Origin: Sphingomonas aliaeris
Lineage (GTDB): Bacteria; Pseudomonadota; Alphaproteobacteria; Sphingomonadales; Sphingomonadaceae
NCBI RefSeq assembly: GCF_016743815.1
Contig: NZ_CP061035.1
Span: forward strand, 1,118,501 to 1,182,500
Length of the DNA: 64,000 bases
Direction of reading: 5' to 3'
The first letter of the stretch is position 1. Each line of letters starts with the position of its first letter. Positions 1-12,900 of this stretch are shown here, piece after piece. The position numbers and the translations under genes were made by a program. Under the pieces are notes generated by a model, which was not told the origin of the DNA, made no database searches, and saw only the letters and a list, made by a program, of their open reading frames with translations.

Positions 1-127
1 CCAGGCGATGTTCGAACTGCCGAGCGACGAGAAGCCCGGCACGGTAGTCCAGGAGATGCAGGCTGGCTATATGATCAAGGACCGCCTGCTGCGTCCGGCA
101 TTGGTGGGCGTGGCCAAGGCGGGTTGA
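1..127 (+). CDS. grpE: GrpE nucleotide exchange factor, C-terminal end (partial)
   Basis: Only the last 41 codons are in the window, reading in frame 2 to TGA at 125-127. They end with the family's typical C-terminal beta-domain text ([19 protein letters not shown]). GrpE is the cytoplasmic partner that releases ADP from DnaK, and dnaK-dnaJ lie about 4 kb downstream on the same strand, which supports the call. The stop codon overlaps the TTG start proposed for the next gene. Confidence 0.93.
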   Translation, partial: QAMFELPSDEKPGTVVQEMQAGYMIKDRLLRPALVGVAKAG

Positions 128-1122
128 GTCCCAACGAAATTTATTGGGGAGGTCTTGGCCAGATCGTCCTGACCACGGGGTTCTTCGGTTGGCTGTTTTG
201 GGCCTTTGCTCGTCGCAAGGGCCATAAACGGAGTGTTCAGGACAGCCGAAAGGACGAACCCTATCGGCGATACACCACAGCCCACGACCTGACATTGCGT
301 GCGCGGGATGTGCCGCGCACGCTCGCAACGGACGAGTATCTCGTCGCTAAAGGCTGGGTGTTGCAGGATCAGGCGATCTGGCAACGAAAAGCGAATATGG
401 CTCGCGAGATATCGCATTCTTTCTCGGCATCCCTGGCAGGCGATATCGCGGAGATGTTCCGTGACACCAAAGCGGACGACTGGGCTATCTGCCTGCTGAT
501 CGATCATTCCGGATCGATGCGCGACGACCCAATCATCTACACAGCGGCGACGGCACGCGGGGTGTCCGATGCGCTAGTCGCCGCAGGCACCAAAGTGGCG
601 GTGCTGGGCTTCTCCACCGTTGGGTGGAAAGGCGGCCGGGCGCGACAGGATTGGTTGTGGCAGGAGCAGCCGAGGCGCCCGGGTAGATTGTGCGCCTTGC
701 TGCATATTGAATATCAGACGTTCGGAGAAACGCTGTCCGAGCAGGATTGGGAAGTGATGACCCACCCCGATCTACTTCGCGAAAACGTCGATGGCGAGGC
801 GCTCGAATGGGCGGTTTCGGTGATTGCGGATCGCCCCGAACCGCACAAGCTGATCGTTATGTTGTCCGATGGCGCGCCGGTCGACGATGCTACACTGACC
901 CATAACGGGCCAAGCCTGCTGGATCGACATCTGATGTCCGTCATCGATTGCGTCGAGGCCGAGGGAAAGATCATGCTAGCCGGCTTAGGCATTGGTTTTG
1001 CGGTGGATCGCTATTATCCCCGATCCCGTTCAACGGCGGATTTGACCGAAATGCCGCATGCCTTGATCGGTTTAATCGGGGATGTCGCGAACGACGTTCG
1101 CCAAGGAAGACATGAACTATGA
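124..1122 (+). CDS. Membrane-anchored CobT-type VWA domain protein
   Basis: A 332-residue protein. Residues about 11-32 form one hydrophobic segment followed by RRKGHKR, so the protein is probably anchored with the rest in the cytoplasm. From about residue 118 it matches the C-terminal VWA domain of cobaltochelatase subunit CobT: the metal-site motif DHSGS, then [38 protein letters not shown] and a final [13 protein letters not shown]. True CobT proteins are nearly twice as long and sit with cobN or cobS; neither is here, so a role in cobalamin synthesis is doubtful. TTG at 124 overlaps the grpE stop and has AAGG upstream; I see no better in-frame start near the membrane segment. Base composition looks less GC-rich than in the neighbours. 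Molecular function is unknown. Confidence 0.75.
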   Translation: MSPNEIYWGGLGQIVLTTGFFGWLFWAFARRKGHKRSVQDSRKDEPYRRYTTAHDLTLRARDVPRTLATDEYLVAKGWVLQDQAIWQRKANMAREISHSFSASLAGDIAEMFRDTKADDWAICLLIDHSGSMRDDPIIYTAATARGVSDALVAAGTKVAVLGFSTVGWKGGRARQDWLWQEQPRRPGRLCALLHIEYQTFGETLSEQDWEVMTHPDLLRENVDGEALEWAVSVIADRPEPHKLIVMLSDGAPVDDATLTHNGPSLLDRHLMSVIDCVEAEGKIMLAGLGIGFAVDRYYPRSRSTADLTEMPHALIGLIGDVANDVRQGRHEL

Positions 1123-1285
1123 TTGAATGTTCGACGGAATCCGGGGCGATCCCGTTTGCGGAATATGCATCGGAAATGGCGTGTCGTAGGGAAGTGGTAG
1201 GTCCGGTCGAAATACCGCGCAACTCCGGGAGGTATGGCACGGAGAGCAAACGCGCCTTGCTGAAGGCGCTCGAACAAACAGGTGC

Positions 1286-1292
<7 letters not shown>
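1119..1292 (+). CDS. Small ORF of 57 codons overlapping the VWA gene
   Basis: Its ATG at 1119 overlaps the TGA of the VWA gene (ATGA), the arrangement typical of translational coupling, and its TAG at 1290-1292 lies inside the first codons of the threonine synthase ORF if that starts at 1286. The product is 57 residues with two cysteines in the N-terminal half and a charged C-terminus (ESKRALLKALEQTGAW). I do not recognise it. The overlaps on both sides and the lack of any other gene in this gap favour a real coding sequence, but length alone cannot exclude chance. Confidence 0.4.
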
Positions 1293-2530
<1,238 letters not shown>

Positions 2531-2539
2531 TCGGCGTCC

Positions 2540-2914
2540 TCAACCGCTGTTGAGGTGCAGGATGTTGCCATCGGGATCCTTGAACCACACCATCCTGAAA
2601 TTGCCGGTGCGGTGGACGCCGTCTGCGAACGTCGTGTCGGGCATGCCGTAGCGCTCGAACGTCACGCCCTTCGTGGCAAGTTCCGCCGCGATACGCTCGA
2701 TATCGTCGCCCACGTCCCAGACCACGGAATTGGCGCGGTTCGTTCCGGCCTGGTCGGAGACATAGACGACGAGCGTGGTGCCGCCGGTATCATACTGGAC
2801 GACGTGGTCGCTGGCGCTGGTATGCGTCAGCCCCAGCGTGTCGCCATAAAAACGGCGCGCTGTCGCAAGGTCACGGACAGCGACGATGGCGGATGACGTT
2901 TTGTCTTTCAGCAT
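2540..2914 (-). CDS. VOC family (glyoxalase/bleomycin resistance-like) protein
   Basis: A 124-residue single-domain protein with the beta-alpha-beta-beta-beta pattern of the vicinal oxygen chelate fold: AIVAVRDLATARRFYGDTLGL at the start and FKDPDGNILHLNS at the end, the latter carrying the usual DPDGN turn. The family includes metal-dependent dioxygenases, isomerases and antibiotic-binding proteins, so no substrate can be assigned. It is convergent with the threonine synthase gene, with nine bases between the stops. Confidence 0.85.
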   Translation of the reverse strand: MLKDKTSSAIVAVRDLATARRFYGDTLGLTHTSASDHVVQYDTGGTTLVVYVSDQAGTNRANSVVWDVGDDIERIAAELATKGVTFERYGMPDTTFADGVHRTGNFRMVWFKDPDGNILHLNSG

Positions 2915-2965
2915 GAGCGTTCTCCTGCGGCGACCATTAACCGATCAATGTCGTATTTCGCTCCG

Positions 2966-3427
2966 TCAGCCGCCGCGCGTGAACGGCAGGATCGTTTCGT
3001 ACTGCTGAAGCGCCGGTGCGCCGGGGACGGTGCAGCCGCAGCGGAGCAGGAAGGCGTGGCGGACGATCTCGGCCTGCTGTTCCAGCCCGTAGCGATGAAG
3101 CGGCAGTCCCGGGCGGATCGCATAATCGTAGCGGCAGAAGGGATGACGTTTCAGCGGCAGGAAGATACCCTTCTGATGCTGCCAGATATGCGTCATCTCG
3201 TGCAGGAACAGCGCCTGGATCGCGCGGTCGGCGACGGCGAAATCGTCGCGGTAGAGGGTTCCGTGCGGGTGGAAGTGGATGTTGCCTGTCGGCGCCATCA
3301 CCGTATCGCGCGGCTGGAAGAAGGCCCATTTCTTCTGGATGATGCGGACGGGCGCGTAATCGATCGCGGCACCGAACATGCCACGCGCGAGCTCGGTCTC
3401 GCCGGGGGTGAGCGGACGGGCCGTCAT
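2966..3427 (-). CDS. Vgr-related HExxH protein
   Basis: A 153-residue protein with a clear zinc-metalloprotease-type motif, LFLHEMTHIWQHQ (residues about 74-86), and a conserved aromatic and basic surround (NIHFHPHGTLYRDDF). No signal peptide is seen. Proteins like this are often labelled vgr-related in sphingomonads; I know of no established function. Its ATG overlaps the stop of the upstream copper chaperone gene by four bases, so the two are probably co-transcribed and co-translated. Confidence 0.7.
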   Translation of the reverse strand: MTARPLTPGETELARGMFGAAIDYAPVRIIQKKWAFFQPRDTVMAPTGNIHFHPHGTLYRDDFAVADRAIQALFLHEMTHIWQHQKGIFLPLKRHPFCRYDYAIRPGLPLHRYGLEQQAEIVRHAFLLRCGCTVPGAPALQQYETILPFTRGG

Positions 3428-3882
3428 TCCTCCGGTACGGGGTCGCCGGCGGCGATCGCGACGGCGTTGGTGCGGACGCGCAGGCCATCGGCGAAAGTCA
3501 GCAGCAGCGGCACTTTCGACCCGCGTTTGATACCTGGGTTCATATCGAACAGCATGACGTGCTTGCCGCCGGGTGCGAATTTCACCTCGCCATGCGCGGG
3601 CAGGGGGACGGAGGCGAGCGGCTTCATCGCCATCATGCCGCCGGACTTCATCGATTCATGCATTTCCGCACGGATCGCGACATTGCTCTGGACGCTGAGC
3701 AACGTGGCGTCCGTCGCGCCGCCGTTCAGCGTGAAGTAACCGGCGGCGGCACCGCGCGAGACCGCGGGCAGGCGGACATAGGCATTGTCAACGGAAACGA
3801 CCGCAGGCGGGCTGCATCCGGCGAGCGCGAGCGCGGCGATCGTCAGGGCTGACGCGAACGTCGGGGGCAATGGGACGCGCAC
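3424..3882 (-). CDS. Periplasmic copper chaperone PCu(A)C family lipoprotein
   Basis: A 152-residue protein with a lipoprotein signal (LALAGC, Cys at about residue 23). It carries the PCu(A)C copper-binding pattern: MHES at about residue 74, MMAMKP some eleven residues on, then GGKHVMLFDM near residue 108, in keeping with H/M ligands of the form H-x(n)-M-x(n)-H-x-M. Family members deliver Cu(I) to cytochrome c oxidase. It is divergent from dnaK and probably leads a two-gene operon with the HExxH protein. Confidence 0.88.
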   Translation of the reverse strand: MRVPLPPTFASALTIAALALAGCSPPAVVSVDNAYVRLPAVSRGAAAGYFTLNGGATDATLLSVQSNVAIRAEMHESMKSGGMMAMKPLASVPLPAHGEVKFAPGGKHVMLFDMNPGIKRGSKVPLLLTFADGLRVRTNAVAIAAGDPVPEE

Positions 3883-3887
3883 GGTGA

Positions 3888-5970
<2,083 letters not shown>

Positions 5971-5976
5971 GACATT

Positions 5977-6002
5977 CGCCCTCCCCGGATCCGGGGAGGG
6001 CG
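5977..6002 (+). terminator. Perfect 26-base palindrome after dnaK
   Basis: CGCCCTCCCCGGA at 5977-5989 is fully complementary to 5990-6002, centred on a BamHI-like GGATCC. It lies seven bases after the dnaK stop and before dnaJ. There is no T-run after it, so it may act as a stabilising 3' hairpin or partial terminator that lowers dnaJ relative to dnaK, or be a repeat of the same CCTCCCC type seen elsewhere in the window. Confidence 0.5.
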
Positions 6003-6106
6003 GTCGAACCAAGCGAAGGCAGGAGAGGGGTAGTGGCACATATCGAACTGCCCGCTGCCCCTTTTCCAATTCTCTTCCCCTGTGGGAGAGGGCTTAAGGG
6101 CCGGAT

Positions 6107-7225
6107 ATGACAAGCGAAGTCGATTTCTACGAACTGCTCGAAATCGAGCGCACCGCGGACGATGCGACGATCAAGTCGTCCTACCGCAAGCTTGCGATGA
6201 AGTATCACCCGGACAAGAATGCCGGGTGCAAGGATAGCGAAGGTCGCTTCAAGGCGATCAGCGAAGCCTATGATTGCCTGAAGGATCCGCAGAAGCGCGC
6301 GGCCTATGACCGGTTCGGCCACGACGCGTTCCGCAATGGCGGCGGCGGTGGTGGCGGCCAGGGTGCCGGCTTCGGCGATTTCGGCGACATTTTCGAGAAC
6401 ATTTTCGGCGAATTCATGGGCGGGCAACGTGGCCAGCAGCGTGGCCCCCGTCGCGGCGCGGACCTGCGCTACGACATGGAAATCACGCTGGAGGACGCGT
6501 TCCAGGGCAAGTCGAGCGAGATCACCGTCGACGTCTCTGCGCAGTGCGACTCCTGCCACGGCACCGGTGCGAAGCCGGGCACCAGCGCCAAGCATTGCGC
6601 GACCTGCGCCGGGCACGGCAAGGTTCGCGCGCAGCAGGGCTTTTTCGTCGTCGAGCGGACGTGCCCCACCTGCCACGGCGCGGGTCAGGTGATCGCCGAT
6701 CCTTGCGGCAATTGTCACGGTGAAGGCCGGGTCGAGAAGACCAAGACGCTGACCGTCAACATCCCGCCGGGCGTTGACGAGGGGACGCGCGTTCGCCTGA
6801 CCGGTGAGGGCGAGGCAGGTGCGCGGGGCGCACCTCCGGGCGACCTGTACATCTTCCTGCACGTCGCGCGGCATCCGATCTTCGAACGCGAAGGCACGAC
6901 ATTGTACGCGCGCGCGCCGATCAGCTTCACGACCGCGTCGCTGGGTGGGGAAATCCACATCCCCGGACCTGATGGCGTCAATCACCAGATCAAGATTCCG
7001 GCCGGCACGCAGAGCGGTCGCGAACTGCGCCAGCGCGGTGCGGGCATGCCCGTCCTGCAAGGCCGCGGCCGCGGCGATCTGGTCGTCAGGATCGAAGTGG
7101 AGACGCCGACCAAGCTGAGCGCCAAGCAGAAGGCGCTGCTGGAACAGTTCCGCGAAACGGAAACCGGCGAGTGCAATCCGCAGAGCGAAGGCTTCTTCCA
7201 AAAGATGAAGAGCGCCTGGGGGTGA
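6107..7225 (+). CDS. dnaJ: Co-chaperone DnaJ (Hsp40)
   Basis: A full-length 372-residue type I DnaJ. The J domain (residues 1-70) has the HPD tripeptide in [11 protein letters not shown] Gly-rich and Phe-rich linker follows ([17 protein letters not shown]), then four zinc-finger repeats ([32 protein letters not shown]) and the C-terminal substrate-binding domains. It stimulates DnaK ATPase and hands over substrates. It lies 136 bases after dnaK on the same strand. Confidence 0.97.
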   Translation: MTSEVDFYELLEIERTADDATIKSSYRKLAMKYHPDKNAGCKDSEGRFKAISEAYDCLKDPQKRAAYDRFGHDAFRNGGGGGGGQGAGFGDFGDIFENIFGEFMGGQRGQQRGPRRGADLRYDMEITLEDAFQGKSSEITVDVSAQCDSCHGTGAKPGTSAKHCATCAGHGKVRAQQGFFVVERTCPTCHGAGQVIADPCGNCHGEGRVEKTKTLTVNIPPGVDEGTRVRLTGEGEAGARGAPPGDLYIFLHVARHPIFEREGTTLYARAPISFTTASLGGEIHIPGPDGVNHQIKIPAGTQSGRELRQRGAGMPVLQGRGRGDLVVRIEVETPTKLSAKQKALLEQFRETETGECNPQSEGFFQKMKSAWG

Positions 7226-7275
7226 TGCCCGGAGCCGCGTCTGGCTGAGCGCCGGCGCGGTTCGACCGGCACCCA

Positions 7276-7346
7276 CCGTTCGTCCTGAGCTTGTCGACGG
7301 GGCGGGAAAACCGGGACAGGTGCTTCGACATGCTCGGCACGAACGG
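7276..7346. repeat. REP-like inverted repeat, family A (copy 1)
   Basis: The left arm CCGTTCGTCCTGAGCTTGTC and the right arm GCTTCGACATGCTCGGCACG, followed by AACGG, are imperfect inverted copies about 25 bases apart. The same element recurs at 48888-48956. It sits after dnaJ and could form a transcript-end hairpin. Confidence 0.8.
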
Positions 7347-7493
7347 TCTTGAATATAATTGCCGCGTTTAAGATGCGGCTGGGTCGCCGACAGCGAGCCA
7401 ATCGGGATTGGCGTAACGTGCAGGAATATCGTGGAGACGGAGGCCGTGTCCGCCCCTTCCGGTTTGTCGAAAAGGGCGGCCTTGGCCGATGGA

Positions 7494-7577
7494 TCAGAAG
7501 GCGAAGAGCGCCCCGACCACCAGCGATTGAGCCGCAAGGGCCAGCATAGCGCTGACGACGGCTTCAAAATTACGCAT
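7494..7577 (-). CDS. Candidate 27-residue membrane peptide
   Basis: ATG at 7577 to TGA at 7494. The product starts MRNFEAVVSA and continues MLALAAQSLVVGALFAF: a short charged head then one hydrophobic helix of about 20 residues. Upstream on the minus strand is CGGAGACTATCG, a good GGAG ribosome-binding site eight bases from the ATG, and the leader is AT-rich in an otherwise GC-rich region. It lies downstream of purB on the same strand but 165 bases away. I do not recognise it. Coding is supported by the ribosome-binding site and the helix pattern only. Confidence 0.5.
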   Translation of the reverse strand: MRNFEAVVSAMLALAAQSLVVGALFAF

Positions 7578-7691
7578 CGATAGTCTCCGAGAGTGCCGGA
7601 TAAGTCCGGTACGGCTCAAATAGGAATATTTCCCTTCCACGCAATATTGTTGCGCGCAATCGCGAATGCAATTTTTGCACTTTTGTTACGG

Positions 7692-7706
7692 TTAACAAAC
7701 GATTGA
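7692..7706 (-). promoter_or_regulatory. CtrA-like box upstream of the small peptide
   Basis: On the minus strand the text is TCAA-N7-TTAA followed by CC, close to the CtrA consensus TTAA-N7-TTAA. It is about 115 bases before the ATG of the 27-residue peptide and inside the AT-rich stretch that follows purB. One base of the first half-site is off consensus. Confidence 0.35.
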
Positions 7707-7742
7707 CGCTGGTCGCTTACAGACCACCAGCGATGGCGGGTG

Positions 7743-9060
7743 TCAGGCGGCGCCGAACACCCGGTCGAAGATCGTGTCGACATGCTTCAGGTGATAGCCA
7801 AGATCGAACTTGTCCTCGATCTCCTGCACCGACAGCGCCGCCGTGACTTCGGGGTCCGCCTTCAGCAATTCCAGCAGCGACAGTTCGCCATCCAGAATCC
7901 CACACCTTCATCGCGTTGCGCTGCACAAGGCGATAGGAATCCTCGCGCGACACGCCGGCCTGGGTCAACGCGAGCAGCACGCGCTGCGAATGGACTAGGC
8001 CTCCCATCTTGTTGAGGTTCTTCTCCATGCGCGCCGGATAGACGACGAGCTTGTCGATCACGCCCGTCAGCCGGCCGAGCGCGAAATCCAGGGTGATCGT
8101 CGCATCCGGACCGATATAGCGTTCGACCGACGAATGGCTGATGTCGCGTTCGTGCCACAGAGCGACGTTCTCCAGCGCAGGCGTGACATAACCGCGCACC
8201 ATGCGCGCCAGACCCGTCAGATTCTCCGTCAGCACCGGATTGCGCTTGTGCGGCATGGCGGACGACCCCTTCTGGCCGGGCGAGAAGAACTCCTCCGCCT
8301 CCAGAACTTCGGTGCGCTGCAAGTGGCGTACTTCGGTCGCGAGCCGCTCGATCGACGAGGCGATCACGCCGAGGGTCGCGAAATACATGGCGTGCCGGTC
8401 GCGCGGGATGACCTGCGTCGAGACGGGTTCGATCGACAGGCCCATCTTCTCCGCGACATGCGCCTCGACCGCCGGGTCGATATTGGCGAACGTGCCGACG
8501 GCGCCCGAGATCGCGCAGGTGGCGATGTCCGCGCGTGCGGCGACGAGGCGCGCGCGGTTGCGGGCGAATTCGGCATAAGCCTGGGCGAGTTTCAGCCCGA
8601 ACGTCACCGGCTCCGCATGGATGCCGTGGCTGCGGCCGATCGTCGGCGTCAGTTTGTGCTCGCGCGCCTTGCGTTCCAGCACGACGAGCAGCGCATCGAG
8701 ATCGGCGATCAATAGGTCGCTCGCCTGCGCCAACTGCACCGACAGGCAGGTGTCGAGCACGTCGGACGAGGTCATGCCCTGATGCATGAAGCGCGCCTGA
8801 TCGCCGACATTGTCCGCGACCCAGGTCAGGAACGCGATCACGTCATGCTTTGTGACCGCCTCGATCGCGTCGATCGCGGCGACGTCGATCGCCGGATTGG
8901 TATTCCACCACGCCCACAATGCTTGCGCCGCTTCCCTCGGCACCACGCCCAGTTCCGCCAGCGCGTCGGTGGCATGCGCCTCGATCTCGAACCAGATGCG
9001 GAAGCGCGCTTCCGGCGTCCAGAGCGCGGCCATGTCAGGGCGGGAATAGCGGGGGACCAT
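7743..9060 (-). CDS. purB: Adenylosuccinate lyase, with a one-base frameshift
   Basis: Purine synthesis enzyme that cleaves SAICAR and adenylosuccinate; 438 residues once corrected, normal for the family. It starts MVPRYSRPDMAALWTPEARF and carries the superfamily signature SSAMPHKRNP (residues about 263-272) and TSSDVLDT. Near 7892-7893 the plus strand has CC where one C is expected: the product reads KVWDS, then must shift to continue DGELSLLELLKADPE and end FDRVFGAA at 7743. Without the shift the protein would run on in a meaningless C-terminus to 7717. An assembly error is likeliest. Confidence 0.93.
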
Positions 9061-9187
9061 GCGGGTTCCTCAAGGTTCGGGGCTGGTGGACCGGGCGCGG
9101 CATCCGAAAAGGAACGCCGCGATGCGAGGGCGCGTTAGCAGGGACGGCGCGCGGCTTCAAACGGTCGCGCGACGAAGGCGCGATTCG

Positions 9188-9895
9188 CTACATCAGCCCC
9201 ATCGCGCGCAGGCTGGAATAGCCACCGGTTCCGATGATGATATGATCGTGGACCGCGATGTTGAGTCGCTTTCCGGCTTCGATGATGTTGCGCGTCAGGT
9301 CGATATCCGCGCGGCTCGGGGCGGGGTCTCCACTCGGATGATTGTGGACGAGGATGATCGCTGCGGATCCGAGATCGATCGCCCGGCGGATCACTTCGCG
9401 GATGTGAACCGCGGCCTGATCGATCGACCCCTCGTTCATCAATTCGTCGCGGATCAGCATGTTGCGCGTGTTCAGATGCAGCACGCGCACCCGCTCGATC
9501 GGATGATGCGCCATGTCGGCACGCAGATAGTCGAGCAGCGCCTGCCAGTTGGCGAGGACGGGCCGATCCACGATCTCCGCCTTGACCAGCCGGATCGCGG
9601 CGGCATGCGCGATCTTCAGCGCGGCGATCGACGTGTCGCCCATGCCCGGCACGCGCGCGAGCGCCCGGGGATCGGCCGTCAGCAATCCCCCGATTCCTCC
9701 GAATTCCCGCAACAACAGCTTGGCCAGCGGTTTGGTGTCGCGCCGCGGTATGGCCAGCGCGAGCAGATATTCGATCAGTTCGTGATCGAGCAAGGCGTCG
9801 CCGCCATTGTCCAGCAACCGGCCGCGCAACCTGGCACGGTGGCCGGCCGTATCGGGCGCGATCGCGGCGATCGGGTCGGGGTCTGGAACGGCCAT
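9188..9895 (-). CDS. radC: RadC family JAB/MPN domain protein
   Basis: A 235-residue protein with an N-terminal helix-hairpin-helix part (ARVPGMGDTSIAALK, about residues 81-95) and a C-terminal JAB domain with the zinc motif VHNHPSGDPAPSRAD (about 182-196) and an upstream glutamate in MNEGSID. RadC proteins were linked to DNA repair but the function is not settled. Both the metal ligands and the usual length are intact. Confidence 0.93.
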   Translation of the reverse strand: MAVPDPDPIAAIAPDTAGHRARLRGRLLDNGGDALLDHELIEYLLALAIPRRDTKPLAKLLLREFGGIGGLLTADPRALARVPGMGDTSIAALKIAHAAAIRLVKAEIVDRPVLANWQALLDYLRADMAHHPIERVRVLHLNTRNMLIRDELMNEGSIDQAAVHIREVIRRAIDLGSAAIILVHNHPSGDPAPSRADIDLTRNIIEAGKRLNIAVHDHIIIGTGGYSSLRAMGLM

Positions 9896-9987
9896 CGGCG
9901 CGCAGGATTACGCACGCATCGCGTCGCGCGCAATTGCATGCCGCGGCTCCGCCCCTATGCTGGCGTTGATTTGGAGCAAGAGACGGC

Positions 9988-12900
9988 GTGACGGCGGAGG
10001 GCGATGACAGTGTGAGGCGACGTCGCCGCCTGCCGGAATTGGGGCGGGGCGCGCGGATCGTGGTGGGTGTGGCGATCGTGCTGCTGATCGTGCTGGTCGG
10101 CCTGTGGACGCAGCGGAAACCGATCGCGAGCGGCTATGTCGACCGGTATCTCGCGGCGAACGGCGTGCCCGCAACCTACGACATCACCGAATTGGGGCTG
10201 GGGCGTCAGCGGTTGGTGAACGTCGTGATCGGCGATCCCGCGCGGCCCGATCTGGTCGCCGACTGGGTCGAGTTGCGTACCGATGTCGGGCTGTCGGGCG
10301 CCAGCGTGCTCGCGGTGAAGGCGGGGGCGGTGCGATTGCGCGGCAAACTGGTCGGCAGCGTCCTGTCGTTGGGCGCGCTCGACAGGTTGATGCCCGCGCC
10401 GAGCGGCAAGCCGTTCACCTTGCCGAAACTGAACCTGGACGTCGCCGATGCACGGATGCGACTGGAAACGCCGCAGGGTGTGGTGGGGCTGAAACTCTCG
10501 GGGCGCGGACGGCTGGACGACGGTTTTCGTGGAAGCCTGGCGGCGGTGTCCGATCGGCTGACCACCGGGGATTGCGTGGCCGAGGCAGTGACCGCGGTCA
10601 TGACGATCGGCGTGGACAAGGCCGCCCCGTCGCTCCGTGGCCCGGTGCGGGCGGGATCGGTGGCGTGCGCCGGTGCGACGGTCGCGACCGTTGGCGCCGA
10701 TCTCGACCTTGCGCTCGGGGCGGGGCTGGACCGGTGGAAAGGGCAGGCGCGGATCGCCACCGGCGCGGCGCGACGCGCGATCGTGCGGACCGAATCGATC
10801 GCCGGGCAAATCTGGTTCGACGGGACGAAGGCGGTGACCCGGGTGGATACGAAGCTGGCGTCCGGCCGCTTCTCCAGTGCCGACATTTCGGGCGCATCGG
10901 TCGAACTCGCCGGGCAGGCTACGATCGGACGGACACTCACGATCATGCCGGGCAGCTATGTGAGCGTGGCACATGCGCGCCTCGCTTCGGCGCGGCTGGC
11001 ATCGTTGAGCGCGCTGGGGGCGGCGGGCGCGGGGACTCCGGTCGCGCCGCTCGTCGCCGCACTGGCACGCGCGAGCGTGACAGCGGCACGGGACTTCAGC
11101 GGCGATGTCCGGTTAGGCTGGCAGAGCGGCGGACCGGTTCGGATCGGGCAGATCGTCGTATCGAGCGCATCAGGCGTCAGGGGTGCAATCAACGATGCGG
11201 ATATCGCCTACGATCCGAACGGCGGCACGTTGAAGGTCGCGGGCGCGGGAGCGATCGGCGGGGGCGGCATGCCGGAAGCCGATTTCCGCCTGTCGCAAGC
11301 CGTAGCGGGTGGCGCGATGACGGGATCGGTCAGCTTGCGTCGGCCTTATGCCGCAGGCGGGGCAAGTCTCGCTTTCACGCCGCTGCGATTCGGCATGACC
11401 CCGCGCGGCAACAGCCGGTTCGCGACGCGCATCACGATGTCCGGGCCGCTTGGATCGGGTGGGCGGATCGACGGTCTGACGGTGCCGGTGCAGGGGATCT
11501 GGAACGGGGGCGGGCGGCTGGTCGTGAACCCGGATTGTGCGGCGATCGGCTGGGAAAGACTGACGATTTCCAGCCTGAACCTCCGCACCACCAGCCTGCG
11601 CGCGTGTCCGGTCGACGGTGCGATGCTGACGCTGACGAACGGCAGGCCGGGCGGCGGTTTGAAACTCGCCGCGCCGCGCCTTGCGGGAACTTTGGGCAAC
11701 TCGCCCGTTACGCTGGGCGCGACAGACGCGGTGTTGTCTTTGCGAACCCTCGGCTTCGAATTGCGCGACGTCGCGGTGCGGATGGGCGCGCAGGACCGCG
11801 TCACGCGGCTCGATTTCGCGGCGTTGCAAGGCAAGCGATCGGCCAAGGGCGTGTCCGGCAGCTTCACCGGCGGTGGCGGGCAGATCGGCGCGGTTCCGCT
11901 GGTCCTGTCCGCGGCGACGGGCGTGTGGGACTTCGACGGCGATCTCGGGCTGACGGGCGCGATGACGGTCAGCGATGCGGCGGAGGTTCCGCGATTCAAT
12001 CCGCTTGCCGCGCGAACCGTTTCTCTGGGCCTGAAGCGCGGCGTGATCGGTGCGACGGGAACACTCTTCCACCCCGATAGCCCGGCGATGGTCGCGACCG
12101 TCGCGATCCGGCACGAACTTTCGACCGGGACCGGAAGCGCGGATCTGACGGTGCCGGGCCTGTCCTTTGCCGACAAGGGGTTGCAGCCCGACGACCTGAC
12201 GCGACTGACCGAAGGCGTCATCGCGAACGTGGTCGGCACGGTGACGGGCGAGGGGCATATACTTTGGTCGCCGGAGCGGGTGACGAGCGACGGCGTGTTC
12301 CGCACCACCGGCATGAACCTTGCCGCCGCGCTTGGCCCCGTAACGGGAATCACGACCGAGATCCGGTTCACCGACCTGCTCGGGCTGGAAAGTGCGCCGG
12401 GTCAGGTGGCGACGATCAAGGCGATCAATACCGGCATCGTCGTGAATGACGGCGTCATCCGATATCAGACCCTGCCGAATGCGCGGGTTCGCATCGAACG
12501 CGGGCGCTGGCCGTTTGCGGGTGGCGATCTGGTGCTGGAGCCGACCTTGCTCGATTTCTCCGACAAGCAGGAACGGCGCATGACGTTGACCGTCACGGGC
12601 ATGGAGGCGGCGAAGTTCCTGCAACAGTTCGAATTCGACAATCTGGCGGCGACGGGCGTGTTCGACGGGCAATTGCCGATGATCTTCGACTTTACCGGCG
12701 GGCGGATCGAGAACGGCACGCTGAAGGCGCGGGCCGGCGGCGGGACGATCGCCTATCTGGGTGAGGTGTCGAAGGAAAATCTTGGCGTGTGGGGCAATCT
12801 GGCGTTCCAGGCGCTGCGGTCCCTGCGCTATCGCGAACTCAACCTCGTCATGAACGGGCCGCTATCGGGCGAGATGATCACCGAGGCGCGCTTTGCCGGC

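Noticed and set aside
124-1122. Cobalamin biosynthesis role for the VWA protein
   Set aside because: Length, membrane helix and context differ from CobT; only the VWA domain is shared.
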